DNA of 64,000 nt, taken from NCBI RefSeq assembly GCF_900155425.1, contig NZ_LT700189.1:861787-925786 (forward strand), read 5' to 3'. The notes below the pieces were generated by a model, which saw nothing but the letters and a program-made list of their open reading frames with translations, ran no database searches and was not told where the DNA came from. Shown piece by piece: positions 8,904-15,760 of this stretch (positions are counted from its first letter, which is position 1; every line of letters starts with the position of its first letter). This stretch comes from Parabacteroides massiliensis. Lineage in GTDB: Bacteria > Bacteroidota > Bacteroidia > Bacteroidales > Tannerellaceae. Made by a program: the position numbers and the translations under genes.

Positions 8904-11303
8904 TTATTCGTTTTTTACAACTTTGGCCAGATTTCCGTTAGCAGCTTTTAAAACTTGCCCAAACACAGTAAAAAGCACAATCAAAATAATACCTCCCAAT
9001 ATTGCCGCCAATAGCCACAACGGAATATTTATATGGTAAGCATATCTTTGAAGCCAATGTGCCATGACATAATAAGCCAGTGGCAATGCAATAAAACCTG
9101 CCACAAGGATAAGTATCGTATATTCGCGAAAAAACAAATTGATAATATCTTTAGTCCCGGCTCCGGCAATTTTACGAATAGCGATCTCTTTGCGGCGACG
9201 TTGGGTCGCAGTCGTAGCTACAGCATAAATGCCGAATAGAGATATTAAAAGACTAACAATTGCCAATATGGAAAACAATTTCAAACCAACCTGCTCAGAA
9301 TAATTCAAATGATCATATAGTTCATTGAGCAGCATCAAGCGATTATCTGTCAAACAGACATCTACACTCGGCAAAATTGAATTTATCTGTTGAATAACCT
9401 CTTGCTCTTGACCTGAAACAACACGAATATACCAAATATCCTCCATGCCCGGACGCAAAATACTTGGATAAATAGGGCTTCGGAAAGATAACGAGTGGAA
9501 GTTTCTTACTACGCCGATTACTTCATATTCCTCCATCGGAGCCAATCCATCGCTACTGATAAAAAAAGGGCTTATACGTACAACTGTTCCTATCGGATGC
9601 TCATTAAGTCCCATCACCCGGACTGCTTCTTCATTGAGAACGATCTTCTTATTTTCGTTTTTTCCCCACCATCGGCCTTTCAACAATTCCAAATCAAACG
9701 TTTCTGCAAATTTGTCTCCAACAGGGATCCATTGAAAAACAGACTTGTCCAAATCATCTTTACCAGGCCATTCAACCTCGCTTGTCATTAAATCTGATCG
9801 AACATTTTGTCCAGGTTCAAACGAGGTCGTAGAAATATTCACAACTTGCGGTATTGCTTCGAGTTTTTGTGTCAATGCGGCTTTATTATTCGCAAGTTTA
9901 GCATTTGCACTGTACAACTGGATAATCCCATCAGGATCAAACCCCAAATCTTTTTGGGAAATAAAACGCATTTGCATCATTATCACTGAAACAGCAACAA
10001 TAAACACTATACTTACAGCGAATTGCAACGATATGGCAATTCGCTGCAATTCACTTTTCCGGCTTGTTTTTTTCATTGACAAATTTTTCATTATCAAACG
10101 ATTCAAATTCAATAAAGGAATAAGATTGGCAACAAAAAGACATAATAGCGTAATCAAACTGCACAAAACAGAAAAACGTAACAAAAGCGGTATATCCATC
10201 ACGATACCCAACAGATTGGCTAACAAAGGAGAAACAAGGGAAATGAAACATCCTCCCAACAGTAGTGCGACTAATGCAATACAGGTTTGTTCAAACATCA
10301 TCTGCAAAATAATTTGAAAATTTGTTGCTCCATATACCATACGTTGGCGAAATTCATGAACACGTTGCAAGAATAGCCCAAGATACAAATTCAGAAAATT
10401 AAACAACGCGCTTAACATCAATAAAATTCCAGCCACTACTAATAATTGTATGAAATTAAACGTGAAAGGCAAATTGGTATTTAAATGATGACGAACCTCT
10501 TTTATCGGCAATATATTCAATTCGATATTGGGGTTCACGTTTATTTGCGAAGTAAAGTCACGAAGTTGTATGGCCAATCCGTCTATATCCGTATGTGAAT
10601 GGATTTTTACATACAAATTGTTGTTAAAATAGCTCCATTGTTCCGCTTCCGGCATTATCATCGATGCGTCTTGCAAGGCTGGATAGTTGAGAAGTGCATC
10701 AAATGGCAAATTGGTGTTCAAAGGCGGATCCTTGACTACCGCAGTCACTGTGCAGGATCCAAAAATACGGGAAAGCGAATTTTCCAATTTTTGCCCGATA
10801 GCTTTTTCCACACTGCCGAACAAACGCGTGGCTATAGTTTCCGTCAAAACCATATTTCCGGCAACTTGCAATGCTTGCTGCATATCACCGATAACACACT
10901 CTTGCGGAAAAACTCGAAAAAAAGCCGTATCGGCACAGATTGTATTCAATTGAGTGTAATAGGTCTTTTCGATATTGTTATAATCCAACCGTTCACAGAT
11001 GAAATCTGTGGAGGACTCTATCACCGGAAACTGCTTGAGTAATTTCTTTCCTAAAATACCCGGTACTCGTTCGTTTATTTTTCCGGATTGCTTTTCCACT
11101 GAATAAATGCGGCATATCTGATCTGCATCGGGATAAAAACCATCGTATGTGGTTTCATAATACATCCAATAAAGAGCCGGGACAAAGCATAACAAAGCAA
11201 ATGCGAGTCCAAAAACAGCTGTAAATGACTGTATCTTAAACCTATTAAGGTTCCGAAAGGTAATTTTGAAATATTGTTTGACAATATACATTTGATTATT
11301 CAT
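8904..11303 (-). CDS. FtsX-like ABC transporter permease (MacB type)
   Basis: This 799-residue protein has the duplicated layout of Bacteroidales MacB-type permeases. A TM at about 20-45 is followed by a large extracytoplasmic MacB-PCD region, an FtsX block of TMs (about 285-400), a second TM (about 425-445) with another extracytoplasmic domain, and a final FtsX block (about 680-780) including RRRKEIAIRKIAGA. Such permeases need a separate ATPase; none is in the window. Its start overlaps the end of the pseudo-rSAM gene by 8 nt, so it is co-translated with the peptide-modifying genes. Possible roles are peptide export, immunity or sensing of the modified peptide. The tie to the RiPP genes is inferred from overlap and low GC. 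Confidence 0.85.
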   Translation of the reverse strand: MNNQMYIVKQYFKITFRNLNRFKIQSFTAVFGLAFALLCFVPALYWMYYETTYDGFYPDADQICRIYSVEKQSGKINERVPGILGKKLLKQFPVIESSTDFICERLDYNNIEKTYYTQLNTICADTAFFRVFPQECVIGDMQQALQVAGNMVLTETIATRLFGSVEKAIGQKLENSLSRIFGSCTVTAVVKDPPLNTNLPFDALLNYPALQDASMIMPEAEQWSYFNNNLYVKIHSHTDIDGLAIQLRDFTSQINVNPNIELNILPIKEVRHHLNTNLPFTFNFIQLLVVAGILLMLSALFNFLNLYLGLFLQRVHEFRQRMVYGATNFQIILQMMFEQTCIALVALLLGGCFISLVSPLLANLLGIVMDIPLLLRFSVLCSLITLLCLFVANLIPLLNLNRLIMKNLSMKKTSRKSELQRIAISLQFAVSIVFIVAVSVIMMQMRFISQKDLGFDPDGIIQLYSANAKLANNKAALTQKLEAIPQVVNISTTSFEPGQNVRSDLMTSEVEWPGKDDLDKSVFQWIPVGDKFAETFDLELLKGRWWGKNENKKIVLNEEAVRVMGLNEHPIGTVVRISPFFISSDGLAPMEEYEVIGVVRNFHSLSFRSPIYPSILRPGMEDIWYIRVVSGQEQEVIQQINSILPSVDVCLTDNRLMLLNELYDHLNYSEQVGLKLFSILAIVSLLISLFGIYAVATTATQRRRKEIAIRKIAGAGTKDIINLFFREYTILILVAGFIALPLAYYVMAHWLQRYAYHINIPLWLLAAILGGIILIVLFTVFGQVLKAANGNLAKVVKNE

Positions 11304-12471
11304 ATTTTTTCGAATTAGGTTTCACATGACATAGATTAGAATATCCGATAGCTATTTCATATTTGGATGGAGAAGGACAATACCATTGATATATACATGT
11401 ATCACATGGAGATTGATCACGAATTCGAAACCAAGATAAACCTTCTTCTATTTCTTTTTGTACTAAATCATAAATACTATTCATATATATATTACCCAAC
11501 TTCGGATGATCCATATTCGCATAAACATCACCATTGGACATAATATTGATTTTACCAAAATCATAAGCATTCATCGATTGGCGAATATAAAAATCTTTTA
11601 TTGAAATAGATGCAGACAAAATATCTTCCTTAGAAAGATATATATGTTTTTTAAAAAAGAGAATATTATCTCCTGTATATATTGGATTTAATTGAAATTT
11701 TTCAATTTTATACTTTTCAGTTAACAACTCAACTTTCAAGCAATCTTCTTCAGAAGATACATCAAAAATGTATTCCACATCTAAAGAATGATTATATAAA
11801 ATATCTATCGATTTATTCCATTCATTAATTTCTATTGGTAAATGAACAGATACTTTAAACTTAAAATTGTTCAAATCAATTCGCAAATGAGTTAAATTTT
11901 TATATGAACAAATAATATATTTATTAGAAGAATGATTCACTAAAAAAAACAACAGATCTTCATGATTTAATATGTCATTCCAATCTCCAACCACATTAAA
12001 AACCACTATATTAGGTATTGATCTTAAAATCGGTATTAACAGTCTATCACTAATGTTCGAATCCACATGAATACTTATCTCTGATAAATTCTCTAATACA
12101 TTCTTATTATCTGACAAATAGATATTTTTAGGATTAACACCTTTAGTTATAAAATCATAATAAGGCAATAACTGTATTGGTTTTCCATTCGACAAACCAA
12201 CTTCTATAATATCTCCCATAAATTTTTCTCGAAGTTGAAAAATAAATTGCCTAATATCCAAATGATTATATCTTTCATATGACAAGAATAGCACACCGCA
12301 ATTTTCTTTTTGAAGTGTCTCACGCATTAATTCTACTACTTCCAATTTATTTGATTCCACAATTTGTTTATCTAAAGTGTTATACAATACCACTTCTTTA
12401 TCTGAAAATCCGACAAACACATATGGTTCAATTGCAAACCAGTAGTTATTGATTTTTTCTTCTAATTCCAT
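11296..12471 (-). CDS. Pseudo-radical-SAM protein with SPASM-like C-terminus (GG-Bacteroidales RiPP partner)
   Basis: This 391-residue protein looks like a radical SAM maturase barrel but has no CxxxCxxC cluster motif. It keeps a Cys-rich C-terminal segment (CDTCIYQWYC, then a Cys in SNLCHVKP, about 357-381) that could hold an auxiliary iron-sulfur cluster, as in SPASM domains. From memory this combination matches TIGR04150, the pseudo-rSAM member of the GG-Bacteroidales natural product system. It starts 14 nt after the true maturase and overlaps the permease gene by 8 nt. A likely role is binding or presenting the precursor, or forming a heterodimer with the maturase; that is inference. The gene is strikingly AT-rich compared with flanking core genes. 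Confidence 0.8.
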   Translation of the reverse strand: MELEEKINNYWFAIEPYVFVGFSDKEVVLYNTLDKQIVESNKLEVVELMRETLQKENCGVLFLSYERYNHLDIRQFIFQLREKFMGDIIEVGLSNGKPIQLLPYYDFITKGVNPKNIYLSDNKNVLENLSEISIHVDSNISDRLLIPILRSIPNIVVFNVVGDWNDILNHEDLLFFLVNHSSNKYIICSYKNLTHLRIDLNNFKFKVSVHLPIEINEWNKSIDILYNHSLDVEYIFDVSSEEDCLKVELLTEKYKIEKFQLNPIYTGDNILFFKKHIYLSKEDILSASISIKDFYIRQSMNAYDFGKINIMSNGDVYANMDHPKLGNIYMNSIYDLVQKEIEEGLSWFRIRDQSPCDTCIYQWYCPSPSKYEIAIGYSNLCHVKPNSKKYE

Positions 12472-12485
12472 ATATCAAATTATTA

Positions 12486-13919
12486 TTAATTTAAATTTTC
12501 TATAATAGAAAAAAATTCATTCGGATATTTTTCTAAAAAAGAAAAGTATTCATATAGAGTTTTCTCAAAATTTTCTTGATCTTGAAAATAATCACAATTC
12601 AAATCCTCTGAATCCAATTTATCCATATTGACAAAGTGAAATATGCAGGAACCACAAAATTTATAACAATAACAACGCTCACAAATATCCAATGCATGTT
12701 CAAAATAATAGTTATATCTTTGTGCTATTTCCTGAAAGTCAATTTCAACATTATCGTTTACTTTCCCTAACGAATATCTAAAATTTATCTTTTCACATGG
12801 CAGTAGTTTATTCTTAACAGTTAAAAATATTTTAAGAGAAAACGGCAAACAAGTTCCTGTTGGTAGATATTTTTCTTTCTTATTGTAGAGACTTATTTTA
12901 TTCAATACATAGTAATTTATATTGTAATACTTTACAAAATTCACTAATTCATGAAAAAAAGATGTTTCATACTGTGTTTTTTGTATTTTGTTCAAACATT
13001 CATTTTGATATATTGTTTCACTTTCTCTTTTACTCTGAAACATTCTATCCAAAACGTCTTTTTTATCAGGTTTACAATCAGCCATATTTAATTCTATAAT
13101 AGCAGGTATTTTATTATATCGCGAATAAATAAACTCATAAATATTTTTTACAGAGTTTCTATCATGTAAAACCGATATAAAATTCACGTATTTATCGAAA
13201 TATTTTACACATTTTTCTTGTATTAAATCGATATTCCGAATTACAGTATCAAAAGAATTTTTTTCTCCTTTACCAAAAATTCGATAAGCATGATTGTTTT
13301 TATCCCCATCCAAACTAATTGTTAAATAGATTTTGTTTGCCACTAAAAAATCCAAATGCTTATATATTAATGTAGCATTTGTTGTCATCGAATACTCTAT
13401 ATCTAATATCTTATTTGTATTTAATTGACTTACAACATCTATAATCTGTTGTATAAAATTCATGTTCAGTAAAGGTTCGCCTCCATAGAAACCAATCATC
13501 AGCTTATTTTTACAGCTCTTAGCTTTTAAATTAAATACATACTTAAGAAGTTTTATAGCATTCTCAATATACAAATTATTATATTCCCTTTTATCTGTTA
13601 CCTGAAACATCTTTCCATAACCGCAGTATACACAGTTTAAATTACATGAATCCGTAACTTCAAATACGATTTGCGTAGTTTGTATAATACTATCTAAAAC
13701 GTCTATTTCACTCACTTTCTTAAATTGTGGAACTACGGTTTCTGTAAAAAAACCTTTCTTTTTCAAATAAGCATACTTTTTCAAATAATAAGGATCAACA
13801 TCTCGAAACTGTTCATATACTTTTTTAATTTCAGGGTGTATCAACAATGATAATCTTGATCGATCATCATATATATAATAATTGTTGTTGACTGTCGAAT
13901 GAATAAGCGTTTGTATCAT
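12486..13919 (-). CDS. Radical SAM/SPASM peptide maturase (GG-Bacteroidales family)
   Basis: This 477-residue enzyme has the canonical cluster motif CNLNCVYC (C92, C96, C99), which binds the SAM-cleaving 4Fe-4S cluster. GFYGGEPLLN is the GGE SAM-contact motif. The C-terminus is a SPASM domain with auxiliary-cluster cysteines (CLPFS, CEKINF, CERCYCYKFCGSC and a last Cys in LNCDYF). Residues 1-85 resemble the peptide-recognition region of RiPP maturases (YIYDDRSRLSLLIHP). From memory this is the TIGR04148-type maturase. The substrate should be the 54-residue precursor encoded just upstream on the same strand, most likely at its three core cysteines (thioether crosslinks are common in SPASM enzymes; the chemistry here is inferred). 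The start ATG lies about 200 nt beyond the precursor stop, across a hairpin region. Confidence 0.88.
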   Translation of the reverse strand: MIQTLIHSTVNNNYYIYDDRSRLSLLIHPEIKKVYEQFRDVDPYYLKKYAYLKKKGFFTETVVPQFKKVSEIDVLDSIIQTTQIVFEVTDSCNLNCVYCGYGKMFQVTDKREYNNLYIENAIKLLKYVFNLKAKSCKNKLMIGFYGGEPLLNMNFIQQIIDVVSQLNTNKILDIEYSMTTNATLIYKHLDFLVANKIYLTISLDGDKNNHAYRIFGKGEKNSFDTVIRNIDLIQEKCVKYFDKYVNFISVLHDRNSVKNIYEFIYSRYNKIPAIIELNMADCKPDKKDVLDRMFQSKRESETIYQNECLNKIQKTQYETSFFHELVNFVKYYNINYYVLNKISLYNKKEKYLPTGTCLPFSLKIFLTVKNKLLPCEKINFRYSLGKVNDNVEIDFQEIAQRYNYYFEHALDICERCYCYKFCGSCIFHFVNMDKLDSEDLNCDYFQDQENFEKTLYEYFSFLEKYPNEFFSIIENLN

Positions 13920-13967
13920 AATCGTATCGTTTAGTTACCTTTTAAACTATCATTTGATAATGCATAA

Positions 13968-13985
13968 AAACTCATCTATGAGTTT
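13968..13985 (-). promoter_or_regulatory. Small hairpin in the leader of the maturase gene
   Basis: AAACTCA and TGAGTTT form a perfect 7-bp stem with a 4-base loop, about 50 nt before the maturase start codon. It could affect RNA stability or translation of the enzyme gene. Confidence 0.4.
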
Positions 13986-14001
13986 ATTTGAGATAAAAAA
14001 A

Positions 14002-14074
14002 TATCCGAAAACCCTCTTTACGAGACTCAAAAACTCACGAATAAAAGTCTCAATAAAAAACGAGTTTTCGGATA
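14002..14074 (-). promoter_or_regulatory. Nested stem-loop between precursor and maturase genes
   Basis: The outer arms TATCCGAAAAC (14002-14012) and GTTTTCGGATA (14064-14074) are a perfect 11-bp inverted repeat. Inside it GAGACT (14022-14027) pairs with AGTCTC (14046-14051). The structure sits in the transcript about 45 nt after the precursor stop and 83 nt before the maturase start. A hairpin here fits partial termination or RNA processing that would give more precursor than enzyme mRNA. There is no strong U-run right after it, so it may stabilise the 3' end of a processed transcript. Confidence 0.55.
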
Positions 14075-14117
14075 CCTTAAATTAAGAGTAAACTTTCTGA
14101 ATTCTCTGAATAAAACA

Positions 14118-14282
14118 TTATTTACTCACCGGAACTGCTTTACACCAATATTCACTGGCTCCGCCACCTCCCATGCAGCTACACTTGGAGGCACCACCTT
14201 TTAAGCCATTCATAGCACGCTTTTCTAACTCATTCTCACTAAAACGAGTCAATTTGATTTTGTCCAAAATCTTTTTTTCCAT
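14118..14282 (-). CDS. Double-glycine RiPP precursor peptide (GG-Bacteroidales radical SAM target)
   Basis: A 54-codon gene starts at ATG 14282 and stops at TAA 14118. It has a good ribosome site (GGAGGG) about 9 nt before the start. The leader begins MEKKILDKIKLTRF and includes ENELEKR, then MNGLKGG, a classic double-glycine end at residues 29-30. The core is 24 residues with Cys 34, 36 and 47, a run of four Gly (38-41), and the tail SEYWCKAVPVSK. The pattern LxxFSxNELxxxxMNxLxGG followed by CxC agrees with my memory of TIGR04149 precursors. The gene heads a unit with the maturase and pseudo-rSAM genes. Cleavage after GG would need a C39 peptidase, not seen here. The mature product and its activity are unknown. 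Confidence 0.85.
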   Translation of the reverse strand: MEKKILDKIKLTRFSENELEKRAMNGLKGGASKCSCMGGGGASEYWCKAVPVSK

Positions 14283-14319
14283 AAATACACCCTCCATTGA
14301 TTATGCATTGATACTGGTA

Positions 14320-14351
14320 CAAATATAAGCATATCAAGGAAATAAAACACA
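14320..14351 (-). promoter_or_regulatory. Bacteroidales-type promoter of the RiPP precursor
   Basis: On the minus strand a perfect -7 box TATATTTG (14320-14327) is preceded by 20 bases and then TGTG (14348-14351), one mismatch from the -33 TTTG. It lies about 38 nt upstream of the precursor start. Confidence 0.6.
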
Positions 14352-14727
14352 CAATTTTTGTTTATATTCCACAATAAACACTATATTTTATAGGCTTCTT
14401 ACGCTATATCAAGCCATTCACCGCTTGTCTCCATGTTTTCGCTGACTACACATACTTTCGGTCTAGCATGCCTATGCGTTGATTCTATTCTATCGGAAGC
14501 CCGATTGTTGTATCATAACGACTGACTAGATATGGGGCTTCACCGCAGGAAATTTCCATTCTTATCGTCTAAACGTATGACTTCCAAGTCTTGTTATCTG
14601 GAAAAGAAATTTTGTTTGGACCGGCCATCCATGTATGCCGAGTATCGTCAACAGTGTTGAATACATCTTTTCGTCTGAACCAAGCTTCGTCTACAAGATT
14701 ATTTTAACATGAGCTTAGTAAAATTCA
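14341..14727 (-). pseudogene. Decayed remnant of a DNA methyltransferase (restriction endonuclease subunit M-like)
   Basis: Reading the minus strand from about 14706 gives NLVDEAWFRRKDVFNTVDDT, then RHTWMAGPNKISFPDNKTWK, a TAG stop, then RMEISCGEAPYLVSRYDTTI, a second TAG, RIGMLD, a frameshift, and VVSENMETSGEWLDIA, a TAA, then EAYK. From memory this follows the protein family annotated as restriction endonuclease subunit M, which has CGEAPYLVSRYD and RIGLLDRKLRVVSEN in this order. At least three in-frame stops and a frameshift make it non-functional, and both ends of the gene are missing. Its truncated end meets the promoter of the RiPP cluster and its other end meets the DUF6088 gene, so it marks an accessory-DNA junction. 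The family name rests on recall, not a search. Confidence 0.6.
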
Positions 14728-15315
14728 TAATGCAAGTCTTTGTTTAATCCATTGCGGAGCAATGCTGTAATCGTATTTGATTTCATCGGGACTGCCATAT
14801 TTTTCAATGGCTTGTTTTATGATTGCGACCTGTTCATCTGTCACGTTATCTTTCCCTAATTCTTTCATGGCAGCGGCTATAAGTGGAAACAAGTCCGTCT
14901 TATAAGCAAAATTGCGGGGTACACTACGCTTGAAGATGATTTTACGATTCCCGATAGTAAGTTCCCTTGCTGCGGCATCTGTTAAATAGACCGCATTCAT
15001 CGTAACCTGTGTAGAAAGTCCTAATTTGTTCAACGCAGTCAATCCACTGGGTATAATACGAGCCTTATCCTTTTCTGCTATAGCGTATGCTATATCTTCA
15101 ATAGACGGGCGAAGCACACCATACTTATTTCGTAAAGGATATAAATAAAGGCCTTGCGAAAGGCGTATGAGCATACCTTCCTTTTCTAGTCGGGAAAGGG
15201 CACGGGTAACCAACCCGTCATTATTGAGATGGGCAAAATCACTTACCATATAAAGCCTGTTCGGCCCGTTTCGGTCTATGATATTTCGTATCTCCTTTGT
15301 TAGTATTGTCTTCAT
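14725..15315 (-). CDS. DUF6088 family protein, AbiEi-like antitoxin/transcriptional regulator
   Basis: This 196-residue protein begins with a winged-helix-like segment (about 20-60: LYMVSDFAHLNNDGLVTRALSRLEKEG split across helices). It continues with the AbiEi-type middle (RIIPSGLTALNKLGLSTQV, about 85-105) and ends in a short acidic-basic tail. DUF6088 proteins resemble AbiEi antitoxins of type IV toxin-antitoxin systems, which normally precede an AbiEii nucleotidyltransferase toxin. Here the position downstream is taken by the methyltransferase remnant and no toxin is visible, so this looks like an orphan. It may still repress its own promoter. It sits at the edge of the accessory segment. 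Confidence 0.75.
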   Translation of the reverse strand: MKTILTKEIRNIIDRNGPNRLYMVSDFAHLNNDGLVTRALSRLEKEGMLIRLSQGLYLYPLRNKYGVLRPSIEDIAYAIAEKDKARIIPSGLTALNKLGLSTQVTMNAVYLTDAAARELTIGNRKIIFKRSVPRNFAYKTDLFPLIAAAMKELGKDNVTDEQVAIIKQAIEKYGSPDEIKYDYSIAPQWIKQRLAL

Positions 15316-15760
15316 ATCCGCAATGATTCCATTTGCAAAGATACCATATTACTCTCTTGAAGTGGTAATAAAATGTCCGAAATTCTTAAAGAAAATCAGA
15401 CATTACAAAGAATTCTTCGTGGTTTGATATCTCAATCCTAACTATATTATGTTGTGATAGTTTGTGATTTCTTTTGGAACCGGATGTCATTTCGTCGGCA
15501 AAACAGCCATTATTGTGTGCATATAGATATGTTAAAAAATATTACCCTATAGTGTAATTCCCAATATACGGGGTACTAATCCGATTTAGACGGGGTGGCG
15601 TGACATTTTGATATTTCAATAATCTTGCAAATGTTTTCAAAAATCTTGCAATATGCCGCCGGAAAGGCCTTGCGGTTTCGGACTGTCGTTTTTTCTCTTT
15701 AACTTCGGGCAACCGAAAGGAGAGATTATTCAGATTCATAACAATAATAACAAAGACAAA
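15316..15760. other. Intergenic region upstream of the glutaminase gene
   Basis: This 445-base gap lies between the divergent DUF6088 and glutaminase genes. It is AT-rich and holds a pair of direct repeats (listed separately). A continuous open frame extends upstream of the glutaminase start to 15653, but it lacks a signal sequence and is not used. No RNA gene is seen. Confidence 0.6.
15621..15651 (+). promoter_or_regulatory. Direct repeat AATCTTGCAA, possible operator
   Basis: The decamer AATCTTGCAA occurs at 15621-15630 and again at 15642-15651, 21 bp apart start to start, which is two helical turns. Paired sites on one DNA face are typical of dimeric activators. It lies about 110-140 bp upstream of the glutaminase start. 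Confidence 0.4.

Noticed and set aside
15653-15760. Upstream extension of the glutaminase frame
   Set aside because: It hides the lipoprotein signal that begins at 15761 and has no family similarity.
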